Under the pieces are notes generated by a model. It saw only the letters and a list, made by a program, of their open reading frames with translations, was not told the DNA's origin and did no database searches. Below, piece by piece: positions 1 to 10,629 of a stretch of DNA of 64,000 nt. The stretch is taken from NCBI GenBank assembly GCA_959347315.1, contig OY365818.1:5708309-5772308 (forward strand). The letters are read 5' to 3'. The position numbers were made by a program, and so were the translations under genes. Origin of the DNA: Bimastos eiseni. Taxonomy: Eukaryota; Annelida; Clitellata; Crassiclitellata; Lumbricidae. The stretch's first letter is position 1. Each line of letters opens with the position of its first letter.

Positions 1-60
1 TATTATTATTGTTATTATTATTACTATCATTATTATTATTATTATCATAATTATTATATA
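1..60. repeat. (ATT)n microsatellite
   Basis: Imperfect ATT trinucleotide array. Read on the minus strand it is (TAA)n and lies about 25 bases past the stop codon of the retroelement fragment at 78-853, so it can be the element's 3' flank or tail. Confidence 0.9.
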
Positions 61-77
61 TGTTTCACATTATGCTG

Positions 78-853
78 TTATCGCCCATGATGAGCTAAGT
101 GAGTGTTGGCAATGTCCCGAAGAGGCAGGCTGCGTTCCCACGCCTGAAGAACAACTGAGATACGTTGGAACAGAAATGACGTCTCCATTGGATCGTGAGT
201 TGCAGCACTCGTTCGACTACCCAACTCTGAGATGAACTGCAGTCCTTCACTGCTCCAAGCGCCGCCGGATTCCCAGGAGAGGGCTACGAAGTCGTGGGTG
301 TTGATTATGGTGGAATACTTGGCCCTCTTCGTCTTAGCTGCGCGTTCGGCTGCTTCGCCAGCTCTGATAGATGTGTCGACAAGATGTGACTGGCGTAGGT
401 GTCGGGCACTATCACATCCCATGCCAGACATCGACCACGTGTCCAAGGAATGAGCGTGACGCCGTCCGGTCGCTTTCCATCTTCTCTTAGCAAGCCGAGA
501 GGTTCCTTTTGCGCTGGAATCTTCGCCCTGCCAAGAGCTCTCCAGATGACATCGTTCAACATGCTGTGTCGTTGATGTTTTCCCGCTGCCCTCTTCTACA
601 AATTAGTCCATGGAGCCCTTTTGCGTCGACGCTCTCTTGACATTGGTGACACAAATGTGGCTCGCAGAGCGTCGTTCCTAGCCTCAACCCGGCTGCCAGT
701 CGTACATCCTCGTTTGAGAGGCGCAGGCCTAGGGCAGTCACAGGGGGCGCTAGCATCCAGTCTCCAGAATGAGGTGCTCGTGAGGCCAGCAGGCGAGCAC
801 GGTCGCATGGATTGTTATTGGAATCCAGCAGACCTTTCCATGCCTTGTCTGTG
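78..853 (-). mobile_element. 5'-truncated non-LTR retrotransposon with restriction-like endonuclease (R4/Dong-like)
   Basis: Minus-strand remnant of the C-terminal end of a retrotransposon polyprotein, spread over three frames (about 853-556, 562-305, 446-78), so at least two frameshifts. Visible in order are 'DWMLAPPVTALGLRL', a zinc-knuckle-like stretch with C, C, H and C ('CHQCQESVDAKGLHGLICR'), 'KRPDG' followed about 12 residues on by 'CLAWDV', and a conserved tail with 'GAWSSEGLQFISELG' and 'FLFQRIS'. A CCHC knuckle before a PD...D-type nuclease core is the layout of elements using a restriction-like endonuclease (R2/R4 clades). The ORF ends about 25 bases before a (TAA)n run, and the 5' break at 853 also abuts (TAA)n. 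The Dong element of the R4 clade is known to insert in TAA repeats, so this clade is inferred; family membership is more certain than clade. Confidence 0.8.
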
Positions 854-854
854 A

Positions 855-942
<88 letters not shown>
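855..942. repeat. (TTA)n microsatellite
   Basis: Nearly pure TTA array of about 29 units, directly abutting the 5' break of the retroelement fragment. With the array at 1-60 it brackets the fragment in the same triplet. Confidence 0.95.
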
Positions 943-943
<1 letters not shown>

Positions 944-1550
944 CATTGTTATGAATATTAATTAATAATTATAAGATGTATCATTATTATTATTAAAAGC
1001 ACTGAAAGATCAGTATTGCCTCCAATAAACAACCAATAATAATAAACTACTGAGACTCTCCTACGAGCGTACAAGTGTTGACCGTCTTCACCAATGTGTT
1101 GCTAAGCTGCGAGTGTCCACTGGAAATGCGAGAGACTTCTTTCTTTTTGGCACCCTCATCATCTTTTCAACAATTCAGAAGGACTCAGACCAATCGTACA
1201 CAGAAACACAGCCCTACATACCTGCAGATGTATCAATACCTTCATGCCAGCTGGGCATTCGCTCAAAATATGTACCCAGGCAAATAGTTATACCCGTATG
1301 CATACATACAAGATGGAGTATAGCCTACGTATACAAACAAAGTTACCGACCTTTGGCGGGGCTGCAGCTGGCCATTTTGACGTAGACATGATAATAGGAT
1401 CCCTTGAACGAATAGGAATTCTGAAATTCATCATCGCCACACCTCCAATGATCCGGACCCAACGGGTCAAAGTTGACGTTGCGCAGAAACACCGGGGCGA
1501 CTCCCGCCCCCTCTCCGGGAGACTACGCTGGCCACAGGCGTTCCTCTTAC
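943..1550. other. No recognisable gene
   Basis: AT-rich sequence to about 1300, then GC-richer sequence that is the first part of the intron following the minus-strand exon at 1551-1964. The minus frame stays open to 1288, but the good donor at 1550 and the loss of coding character argue against calling it coding. Confidence 0.5.
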
Positions 1551-1964
1551 CCCCGTGGCACAGCAGACCCTGTTTCTGGGGGCCTAGGGCGAGCGACGTG
1601 CTCATGTGACAGTCCCTGTTGTGCCGGAAGAGAATCGTCTTTGTGTCTTTATATCTGGGGTCGAAGACGGTGATGTAGGAGGGATGCCAGGCGAGATCGG
1701 CCTTCACGCTCAGGTCGAGGTCTGTAAGGACGCAGTAGTCCGTATAGTTGAGGGAGAGAAGGGCCCCTACCTCGCTCGCTTCGAGAAGCGAGAACTGAGC
1801 CGGAAGGAGGGTCTCCCGGTCGAAGATCCACTCCGTCGATGACTGATCGGTGCCGAAGCGGAGCCAGACGGACCCATCGCGGGTCCGACTGACGTAGGCC
1901 GTCTGCGAGTAGCCAGATTGGTCGGTGAGGACCGTTTCACCAGAGTCCAGCAGACACCAATCAT
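1551..1964 (-). CDS. Internal exon of an unrecognised gene
   Basis: A GC-rich open frame on the minus strand with an acceptor ('gattgcag', intron ending at 1965) and a good donor ('g|gtaaga' at 1551/1550). It is a phase 1-1 exon of 414 bases encoding about 138 residues. The product starts 'DDWCLLDSGETVLTDQSGY', has four cysteines (DDWC, TDYC, RDCH, LLCHG), 'GSVWLRFGTDQSSTEWIF' and 'LSVKADLAWHPSYITVFDP', and no membrane segment. Phase 1-1 exons are common in modular extracellular proteins. I do not recognise the family; a lipocalin-like beta-rich domain is only a guess. Flanking exons would lie left of 1550 and right of 1964, but retroelement debris occupies both sides and none was found, so this could be a displaced exon. 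Confidence 0.5.
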
Positions 1965-2119
1965 CTGCAATCAATGGCAACTAATAGCAATCAATAGCAG
2001 TGACAATCAGAACGCACGTGCGTGCAAATTGCGGACTGGAGCATCGTTAGAGGCGAAGGGAAGGAAGAAGAGAGTGGATGATGGATAGGTGTTTTGGATA
2101 GGTTATTGGATAGGTGTAT

Positions 2120-2715
2120 CGGGGATTTGCCTGATATCGTCAGGGTGACCTTTGGGATGACCAAGTCCATTTAGAGAAGGTTGAAGTAGAGGAGGTTTGG
2201 CGACATCCATTGAAGATCAGTATTGCCACATTGAGCGACTGTCCGATGGAGGTGGAAAAAGAGATTGGGAAGAAAGGTATGTAGAGTTAGGTGTCATCTA
2301 CGTACGCATGATGGTCAGCAGAGGAAGACTTTGTGAGATGGATTAATGGCATGTTATATATCTTTGATAGGAGGGGCCCAAGGATGGAGCCTTGGGTGAC
2401 TCCGCACGAGAGTGGAAGAGGTTGCGAATAGTGGCTGGAGGATTTAGCTGAGAAGGATATGGAAGACAAGTAAGACTGGAACATAGTAGAGCATTGCCAA
2501 ATACGTCCAGCCAAGAAGATAGTCGTTAAAGGAGGCAGCTGTGGTCAATGGTGTCAAAGGCGGCGGAGATGTCAATAAAACAGAGGCAGGAGACTTGCTC
2601 GTGTCTGACGGTAGAGACCAGTTTATTGTGCAGAGAAGTTAGTAGCTTTTCTGTGGAGTGGTGTATTGGTCAGTGAAGCGAGATTGGCGTATGTCGCTGC
2701 CTCCTTTAACCTCTG
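2120..2715 (-). mobile_element. LINE reverse transcriptase fragment
   Basis: Minus-strand decayed reverse transcriptase of a CR1/jockey-type LINE. Motif A reads 'FIDISAAFDTIDH' near 2595-2555. The fingers/palm text 'SYLSSISFS...QPLPLSCG' is followed by motif B 'GVTQGSILGPLL' and motif C 'YVDD' (normally YADD) near 2290. Stops and frame changes occur between the motifs, for example just after motif A, so it is a pseudogene fragment. Downstream text 'DLQWMSPNLL' corresponds to the usual stretch after the catalytic aspartates. Neither end of the element is defined. Confidence 0.85.
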
Positions 2716-3145
2716 TCTATCTATCAATGAATGAATCAATCAATCAGTCATTTATCTGCTGTATTGTCAATTGGAAACATTGACCGAACAGAAGCAAAAT
2801 TTCTATCTCAGCCTCATAGATCGGATTTTTGTGAACAGCGCCAGCAATGATTAATCGAATCGTGTCAATCACAAAAGTCGCATTTAATGAATTGCTTGGG
2901 AACACAATCATGCATAATTTCAGTTAACTGACGTTTAAGCATTGTATTTAATGTTTTTATTAGACTCACAGGACTCAAATATGCAATTCAATCAGTCTGA
3001 AGTGTCAGTATTATATTTAATAAAAAAATAATTTGTCATTTCTGATGCACTTGGCAAATGTTAAATGGATAAACAGGGAGGAACGAGGAGGGAAGTCACC
3101 AAAAGAAATTCATTGTTCCTTCCTTGCACAAGATATCCTTTCTCC
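2716..3145. other. Unassigned AT-rich sequence
   Basis: No coding potential or repeat family recognised up to the gap. Confidence 0.5.
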
Positions 3146-3345
3146 NNNNNNNNNNNNNNNNNNNNNNNNNNNNNNNNNNNNNNNNNNNNNNNNNNNNNNN
3201 NNNNNNNNNNNNNNNNNNNNNNNNNNNNNNNNNNNNNNNNNNNNNNNNNNNNNNNNNNNNNNNNNNNNNNNNNNNNNNNNNNNNNNNNNNNNNNNNNNNN
3301 NNNNNNNNNNNNNNNNNNNNNNNNNNNNNNNNNNNNNNNNNNNNN
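3146..3345. other. Assembly gap (200 N)
   Basis: A run of exactly 200 unknown bases. Open frames drawn through it are artefacts. The true length of the gap is unknown. Confidence 1.
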
Positions 3346-3584
3346 AGGACTATATAAGTTTGATTGAAGGATGTTCGTTTAGCGTGGGTAGGCTATGAAC
3401 GGGGATGGTGAATCATTCGTAAGGGGGAGTGGGGGCAAGTAAGAAGCAGTTTCAGATGAGTATACCCGCGATGCTTCAGAGATCAATTTCAAGTGACACT
3501 TGACTTGTCAGCAACAAGGATGGGCCGGCCACCACTACAGAACCAGTTATACCACGTATGCACGTACCAAACATATATCGATCG

Positions 3585-3720
3585 ATCAATCAATCAATGC
3601 AATTTATATAGCGCCTCTCAATAATTATCTTGAAGAGGCGCTATTCAGAGGCGCTTCGGACCCAGCAGTGGTTAAATTTCTCATCCAGAGGTGCCGGATC
3701 TCCACACATTTAGAAATTTA
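3585..3720 (-). mobile_element. SINE/LINE tail repeat ('TATATAGCGCC' family), antisense
   Basis: Contains 'aatttatatagcgcctctc' followed by 'cttgaagaggcgc' and 'ttcagaggcgcttcggaccc'. It is the reverse complement of the window-wide tail motif '...gagtagatatcttgaaggggcgctatataaatg'. The block is internally self-complementary. Confidence 0.65.
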
Positions 3721-4207
3721 AAACTTAAGCCTAGAGAAGTCAGGCTAAGTGGCAAATTCATAACAGATATAATCGCCATTTGCAATTCGTATAAGCATAA
3801 AATGTGTGAAACAAGGTGTGTATGGTTGATTTTTGAAGGAAAACATGTACTCGGAAAATTTTAGGTGCATGGTGGATCTCATCGTTGTGGATCTTAAATC
3901 CGAGGTTCCGGATCTAAGATCCGTCTGAATTCAACTACTGCTTATAGCACCACTATTGTACGCATGCAGGCCACTCTATTTATTGAGTTCTCCACGGTTG
4001 CAGTCAACAATTAAATTCAATGTACTAATTTCAAATTCTTATCATAAAGTTTTGCTGACCTCTGAAGGGTCGTCGCCAGGCCTGTATACGAGTGGATTGT
4101 CCATCCGCCCGCGGTCATACGCCAGTGCCACGAAGATGACCACTTCACTCGTAGACGCGCGATTGTCAATCGGAGTTCTCTCACAAAAATCCGACGAGTG
4201 AATCACC

Positions 4208-4785
4208 ATTTCCAACCCCGGGCGACATTTCTGACTCGACGCGCACATATCTCCGTCAGTTGTTCACGATTCAGTCACATCGTTCAACACGTTCCTCTTC
4301 CACCCTCACACTATTTCACCCTCCTGTCACATCATCACTCAAATTTGCAAATCGCTCCATAGCCATTGCTGTCCTGCCTCTTTGGAACAAACTCCCTCCA
4401 GCATTAAGACAAATATCCGATCCGTCCTACGAATTCACAAACACCTCACCTCTTGCTATCTCCCCACAGCTTTTTCACTCACAACTCAAAGCACTGCTCT
4501 TTCGCAAATCCTATCCTGATTCCTCCTCTTCCTCCTATCTCCCTCGCCTTTTCAACTCCAAACACCATCCACCTTAGCCGTCTACCTGTCAGCCTGCCTG
4601 ACTCTCTGGACTTGACCCCCTGCCTATCGATTCTGTTTTGATTAAGCGCCTGTGAATAAGCTGGTTCCCGCGACTACACTTTTGTGGGCGCTGTAAAAAT
4701 GCTGATATTACGATTACGATCGTCAATAAGCTGGTGCACCGCGTTTATCTATCAAGTGGCGCTTCTGAAATTATTAGTTTGGGAT
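4208..4785 (+). mobile_element. LINE 3' end (C-terminal ORF piece and 3' UTR tail)
   Basis: The plus strand encodes 'SIAIAVLPLWNKLPPALRQI' (near 4357-4416) and 'FHSQLKALLFRKSYP', the hallmark C-terminal end of CR1-like LINE ORF2 proteins (WN-LP-x-R-x, then an LK-x-x-LF helix). It is followed by a 3' UTR with 'gcctgactctctggactt', 'attaagcgcctgtgaataag' and 'ttttgtgggcgctgtaaaaa'. The same 3' UTR recurs at 37190-37345. A second short tail ('aagctggtgc...aagtggcgcttctg') follows at 4725-4785. The upstream part of the element is missing. Confidence 0.8.
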
Positions 4786-4789
4786 CTAT

Positions 4790-5700
4790 CCCATACAACG
4801 TGTGTTTAGTCTGCACGTGCGGTGACACGGTTTCACGATGTCCGAAATAATCGTGTAAGATTATACGACCCGCGACAACATAATATTGTATCGGAGGGCA
4901 CATCAATAAGTCACTCTAACGGCCGACAATTATAATGTATGGCGGTTATAATAGGCGGTGCTGTTATAGCGATACGGGAGTCTGATTGTGCGAGATGGAT
5001 CATTAGGTAAGCCTATATAGGCTGGAGGCAAGCAACCGTACCGAGGCCGTTTGTTTAATTTGAATGATGAGAAGCGGTGTGGTGTTGGATGCGGCCGTAT
5101 GTTTAGTCTTGTGTTGCGGTGTAAGTTGATCGCAGAGTTCGTTAAGGAAACCGATCCCATCCGCCCTACAGCCAAGCCGCCGTATATTATCTTCTGCCTC
5201 AGCAGCCAGTTGCTGCTACTGCTGTAAACCACTGAGTCATTAGATGTTGAGCACACCCACGCACCGACGAGGAGTCAGTCTTCACAATTAGCAGTGAACC
5301 GTATAAGACTTTACACTGCGCTGCGCCAGAGCTCACTTTCGGACTTTACTACATATCTTCCTCTTCTTCTCCTTCTCTCTGTTTCTGTCTCTCTTGCACT
5401 CTCCTCCTGTCTGCCTCTGTCCCGTGACTCTCGTTATCTCTTTATCTGCAGTAAATTTGCATGAAATCAACCATACACCAGAATAGAAGAAAATCAACCA
5501 TACGATATAAATGCGTGCATAGACCTAAGGCCAGTGTGCCGTGAATGGTGCTGTGAATCTGCTGCACCGTGAGTAAAGACCCAAATGACGGTCCGCTGTT
5601 CTTCATAAGCTGGCATCTTGGTCAACTTCCCCTTCCATTCACGCTGCGTTCCTAAAAAGGCGGTGTCCTGCGCTTAGATATTGAAAAACGAAACGAAGAC
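4790..5700. other. No recognisable gene
   Basis: Unassigned sequence with a pyrimidine-rich stretch at about 5350-5440 (ttcctcttcttctccttctc...). No open frame shows coding character or a known motif. Confidence 0.5.
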
Positions 5701-5706
5701 AATAAT

Positions 5707-5731
5707 TATATATATATATATATATATATAT
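5707..5731. repeat. (TA)n microsatellite
   Basis: Pure TA dinucleotide run of about 12 units. Confidence 0.9.
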
Positions 5732-6765
5732 CACCGAGGTCGAACGCACGTGTGCGGAAGTCGACAACACAATATTCTCCCCTTAGTGCTCTATACCAGC
5801 GTTTCTCAATATTTTTGGCCGTGGAACCCTTCTGATCATAAATTTTTTGGCGTTACCCCAGTCCAAAACTACACATATATTTTTTGTAGATAATAAAAAC
5901 GCTTCAGAATATAGACAGTTGTAGGCCTATAGCTAAAGTTAATAACAATGCAAATATCGATGGCAATGACATACTGAATTCTCTTTCATAATTATATAGC
6001 CATACACAGATGTTAAGCAAATATCCTCATATGAGAAATGCGTATAATCTATTTAAAATTGCTTGAAGATTATTCCAGCCGCTGTCAAACAAGATACAAT
6101 AAAAGTTTTCCGCTGCTTGCGACCTCTTTTTCTCCAGCAAAACTTTATGGTTTTCTCAGTGGCGTTCAAACTTCTCGACGGAGCAACCACGCTTTGTGAC
6201 TTTTCACGAGTTGAAATCTTCGCTGTACTGCATGTAGGCCCAAATCGCCAATAAGGATTTTATATAAGGCTACTTCATAAACTTCGTTTAGGATAGCACA
6301 CGTGAATAACATAACATAATATATGCTATATAGGCTATCAGGGGTGCAGAAAACCAAGATTTTTACAAATCTAGAGTTGTTTTTTGGTTTCATTTGGTTT
6401 TTATCAGCTTTCCGTTGGATTTTGACACAACAGCTTTTTTTTATCTAAAGCACCAAACACAGCATGAAAAAGAGCTCCAACTCGTTTTATAATTAATTTA
6501 GCTTGATTTCGGACTGAATAACACACAATTAGCAATATGATAATAATATTATCAAATTGAATAAAAATATTGAAAAAATAAACAAAAAATTGTAATTTTT
6601 CGTATCTTTTTCAAATAAAAAAACAAAATAACCAAAAAACCAACATGTTTGCAGCTCTGGCTATTATAATATTATTGTACCAAAACTTTGCCCTATACGG
6701 TTATGCTGCATATTTTCACGACTGCAATGCACAGACGATTTTGTAAACGGCCAGTTATACTTACT
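5732..6765. other. AT-rich sequence, no gene
   Basis: Contains a sequence near 5801-5835 resembling hAT-type ends ('cagcgtttctcaatattttt'), but no matching second terminus was found. The rest is AT-rich, with homopolymer and A-rich runs at 6430-6640, and no coding signal. Confidence 0.4.
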
Positions 6766-6830
6766 AGACGTCATTTATATAGCGCCACTTCAAGAATAAC
6801 TCATCGGTGGCGCTTCAAATCCGAACAAGT
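6766..6830 (-). mobile_element. SINE tail repeat, antisense
   Basis: 'catttatatagcgccacttc' followed by 'ggtggcgcttcaaatccg' matches the antisense tail family seen at 3585, 33225, 47755 and 52068. Confidence 0.55.
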
Positions 6831-8984
6831 GAAATAAAAAATGTAAAAGACGCTGAAGCGAATACACGCCAATGTATAAGATTGCTAGAAATATGCGATT
6901 ACCAGGAAGAGCCCAACGAGCTGGCCATAGCAAGTGGCCGACGCCCGGAAAAACTAAACAGGGTCCGTAGAAAATTAATCAGTTGTTCAGACATCCGCCG
7001 AGCAGCTGCCGACGATGAATAAGCCGAAGATCAAGAGGATGGTTTTAGAAAGGAAGACAGGACCGTCGAAAATTACAACGGGTACTCCTGAAGATCTAAG
7101 TTACGGTATACTCTCTGATCTCAGCACGAGAATCGCGTGGAGCAGACGGGCCACGGCAACTGGATCCTGTGTAACTCTTCCACTTTTTCCATTATGGGAC
7201 CCAGACTGGAGACAGAAAAACCGGCGCGTCCTGAACGCAGGTGTACCAGCCGCGGCAGAGACATCGGCCGTGTCAAAGGTTGCCACCGTTTTTTAACAGC
7301 TTATTGCAAACAGATGCCACCTCTGGCAGCCGGCGAAGTCGGGCCGCCAGTTATGTGGTTCGTTATTTTCGTCCCACTCCGTACCTTTTACCGGAAGAAT
7401 ATTATACGCCGAACGAAACTGCCAAGCTGGAGGACCGCGCTTAGTCGACGTTTATTCACTTATATCGTGTTCAACTACTCTTCTGACCCTACACCGGATC
7501 TTTCATGCAATTAACGGACTCTTCACTTCCAAGGAATACGTCCCAACGTCCATTCTCACCATCTCTGCCGATTGTAAGATTTAAAGTTTATTCCACGATT
7601 TGAGCCTTTTAAAACTACGTTTAGGCTACTACAAATTCGAGTTACATAGGCCTACGCTGAAACACAAAACTAGAGTCGATAACTATGCAGCCACACTAAA
7701 AAACGTGAAGCATGTATACAAAATCCGTACAATTTGAACATGCCTAAGCGCCTAGATTCAATTATAGAGTATCATTGAAGATAACTATTGGATATATCAA
7801 GGTAGCAGGCAAAAACACATATCGGCCTAGGTGCAGTGCCTTTGTTCTCGACTTAAAGAATAGAACCGAGTAATTAAGTATTCATAACTCAATCAAAGCT
7901 AAACCAGAGGTGTTGGTGCGCGCTTGTATCTCGGCATAACTGGTGAAGCCAGTTCCCGACAATCGCGAAACGCATCGATACCCGCATACAATATCATTAG
8001 GTAAACAAGGTCAGGCCAAAGGTTATGCCGCGTCGCCTTACGTTGAAAACAGTATACAGCATCTGGCGCAGTCATTTATAATTTCTGTGTAATAGTCCTG
8101 TCAGATTCTTCTCTAATCTCCGTGTCCGTATTGTGAAAGAACGAGCGAGCGATAAAGGCGGAAGATATCGCCGAGCAACGTCGAAGCGTATGCGCTCACG
8201 GAGACTACATAACCGGATACCTACTGAAACATATAGCGCCGTATACTATTTGATCCGCGCGATAACGACACGGTGAAAGCGATCAGCGCTTACGGCATAA
8301 TACTGATGCCGGTATACTAAGTATATTGTTACCGAAACATCTGTATAGATATCCCGTGGACCCGTATACATATTTCCTAGTTGAAACCTAAGTTCAATAC
8401 AAGCGGCGGTCTATCCGCCTACAGCCGAGGAGTCGTCGATATAAACAAATAAACAACGAGTTAATACGTTGTCCGAAATCCTAGGCTATAAATCTGATCA
8501 AAGTCGTGTCATGAATGCGCCAACTATCGCCTTCAGTTCACTTTAAAGCCGGATATAATAACCGTCAATATTTAAATATTATACACATATCTATATATAA
8601 ATACATGTATAATATATATATATATATTTTATAGAATACACCTCGTGTATATGTGGGATACTGTTATCTGGTAAACAGCCTTGGGATGCTTCGTCTGAGC
8701 GAAGTCGACTGCGATGGTGGCCTCCCGCACATGCAGAAGACCTTGCGTTCCGTTAAACAGTGGAAAGCCAAATACTTGTATGCAGGCATTTGGCAGCTTG
8801 TGGTGGAATTTTAGAACATAAATGAATGGAACTATACGACGTCCTAGTTCACAGTGCACTGCCTAAGAAATGTTTTCTGACAGAAGAAAAACAACGTAGA
8901 TGAATGCAGTTACACATGAATTTAAATAAGGAAGATAATGAGGTAGTAGCATTGCGTTTCACATGAAAAGGTCAATCTGCTCTG
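6831..8984. other. No recognisable gene; GC-richer block at about 6900-7500
   Basis: Between about 6900 and 7500 GC content rises and several short frames overlap, but none has a recognisable motif or a convincing splice structure. From 7500 to 8984 the sequence is unassigned, with a TA-rich run near 8585-8630. Confidence 0.4.
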
Positions 8985-9100
8985 TTTTTCTCTGGCCTTA
9001 AGACCGTCCTGTTTGGCCGTGGTTGGGCTGGGAGCACATCTGAGTAGAAGGCCTTGAAGGGGCGCTATACAAAACTACCGTAATGATAATAATAATAATA
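8985..9100 (+). mobile_element. LINE/SINE 3' tail repeat
   Basis: 'ggctgggagcacatctgagt' followed by 'aggccttgaaggggcgctat', then an (AAT)n run at 9086-9103. Same tail as at 45310, 60185 and 62215. Confidence 0.65.
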
Positions 9101-9103
9101 ATA

Positions 9104-10214
9104 GGGAATAAACAAAAGATATAGGTTGTCAAAATAAACCTTTAATCTAATTGTTACTAAAACAAAGTGGTTCGTTTAGGAAGTAACAGACTTGTAGTTT
9201 ACCACGTTTCACATTATCTAGAACGGATAAAGTTCATTGGTCATATTTTCATCATGCTGAAATATAGGTCAGTTGATAGGGCATTGTTGAAATGTAGGTC
9301 AGTTGAGAGGGCAGTCGTATATGTGAATCGCTCGATCTTCAGACACTGACACGAGTTTTGTTCCAGTCTGGTTGTACTTTACACACCACACCTGGAAGAA
9401 AAGTAGCACGTTGTATAGTAAATGTATTGTAATAGCAAAGTTGACTCGGCCTTCCACTCCCTAGAGGGCGATGGCAAAATTAGCAGCCCTAAGACAGATC
9501 TGTGGCTAACAGGCCGCCATACAGATAAATTTGATTCATTTTTAACTTGTCATTGTGTGTTCCAACTATCTCTTGCAATAACATTGTGGTTTGTCAGTTT
9601 GAAATTGAATTGCATAAATGCATATCCTTAAATAATTGTCAGCTAAAGTGGATTGTAAGGACACAACAAGGAGCACTGTACCTCCCAGATCCAACAATAT
9701 ACATCCTGATACAGCAGAAAGGCCTGTGATGTACATGATAGGCATGCGATGGCAAAACAGGGTCACCCTGGTCAGCTATAGTATTAGTACAATGACATAG
9801 CAAGATAATTGTGCATTTTGTGATAGAAGCATATGCCAACATCAAATGATGACATGAAATTTATGGGGCAATAGAAGCATTCATTTTGTGAAATGGAAGC
9901 AGAATGAACACAAACTAGATTAAAATAAGAACCGCCCAAAAAGTGTTTGGTCAGCACAAGACAAAATGAATGCAGAAAGAGAACTTAGAATGGCTGACAT
10001 GATGGAACATTTGACTTAGGAACTGTTCCTATCTAATAACAAGTTACAATGGAGAAGGATGAAAGTATGAATACAGTCCTTTGAAGCCCAGCTTCATACA
10101 CGAATATAAACACGTGTCTGCATGTTCATACAAAGTATGTGACCACCTTTGCATATAAATTGTAATATAAATTATTATAATATACATTTTTAATACATAA
10201 AAATTATAAATTTT
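9104..10214. other. Unassigned sequence downstream of the WD40 gene
   Basis: No coding exon recognised. The missing last exon of the WD40 gene was searched for here by eye on the minus strand (expected text VWGVKYN... to a stop) and not found. Two copies of a roughly 29-base unit containing 'taggtcagttga' lie at about 9260-9315. Confidence 0.45.
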
Positions 10215-10290
10215 TTACCCTTTCTCCCAGGTTGGAGTTGAGAGCACTTTTGAGTAATTAAATTTAAAGGGCGCTATATAAATTTTTGAA
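10215..10290 (+). mobile_element. SINE tail repeat
   Basis: 'ggagttgagagcacttttga' followed by 'aagggcgctatataaatttt' and 'gaatgaatg'. Same tail family as at 8985 and 62215. Confidence 0.55.
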
Positions 10291-10319
10291 TGAATGATTA
10301 TAAAGACAAGTGGCCAGTC

Positions 10320-10505
10320 CTCTCCTTCACCATTTCATCTTCCCACAGACAGTGCGCAGTCAGTGTACTCATTAGGACTGAGTTGGCCACTAGAGTGCAC
10401 AGGTGAAGCAGACATCTTCAACCAAGTTCTTCCCTGTTAGGGGATTTGAACCCCCGACCTCTCAACTGACAGTCCAGTGCACTAACCCCTACACCAGTAA
10501 CAACC
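10320..10505 (-). mobile_element. tRNA-derived SINE (family 1)
   Basis: On the minus strand the head reads 'actggtgtaggggttagtgc', then 'actggactgtcagttgagag', then the B box 'gggttcaaatccc', a tRNA-like promoter with a normal A-to-B spacing. The body ('cagtcagtgtactcatt...') matches the plus-strand copy at 39985-40225 and a partial copy at 56325-56430. It is SINE-derived and not a functional tRNA gene, since no full cloverleaf can be drawn. Confidence 0.75.
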
Positions 10506-10550
10506 AAAACTGGAAGCAATTCAGAAACAGCCTATATCTTCTTATCTGAC

Positions 10551-10629
10551 CTGATCTGTATGGTCGACAAAAGTATGGATGCACTGACGGGTGGAAGAAT
10601 CCCAGATCTTAACCGTTTTATCGGAAGAG
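10551..10629 (-). CDS. SKI8 (WDR61): SKI8 exon (blade 7 strand: [10 protein letters not shown])
   Basis: 79 bases after the acceptor 'cttttccag'. It encodes '(C)[26 protein letters not shown]' and ends at 'cag|gtcaga' in phase 0. The first base completes a Cys codon with the previous exon. The family continues with a VWGVKY... exon that was not found to the left. Confidence 0.9.

Noticed and set aside
1288..1550. Extension of the 1551-1964 exon to a 230-codon frame
   Set aside because: A good donor sits at 1550, and beyond it the frame loses coding character and ends in repeat-like text.
3033..3398. 121-codon frame across the gap
   Set aside because: Most of it is unknown bases.
5801..5840. 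hAT transposon terminus
   Set aside because: The start resembles a hAT end, but no matching inverted terminus or 8-base duplication was found.
8629..8859. Last SKI8 exon or a small gene on the minus strand
   Set aside because: The text shows no WD40 strand and no acceptor in the needed phase.
10320..10505. A tRNA gene on the minus strand
   Set aside because: A and B boxes exist, but the sequence has no full cloverleaf and recurs with a SINE body at 39985. The head at 43285-43495 was rejected for the same reason.
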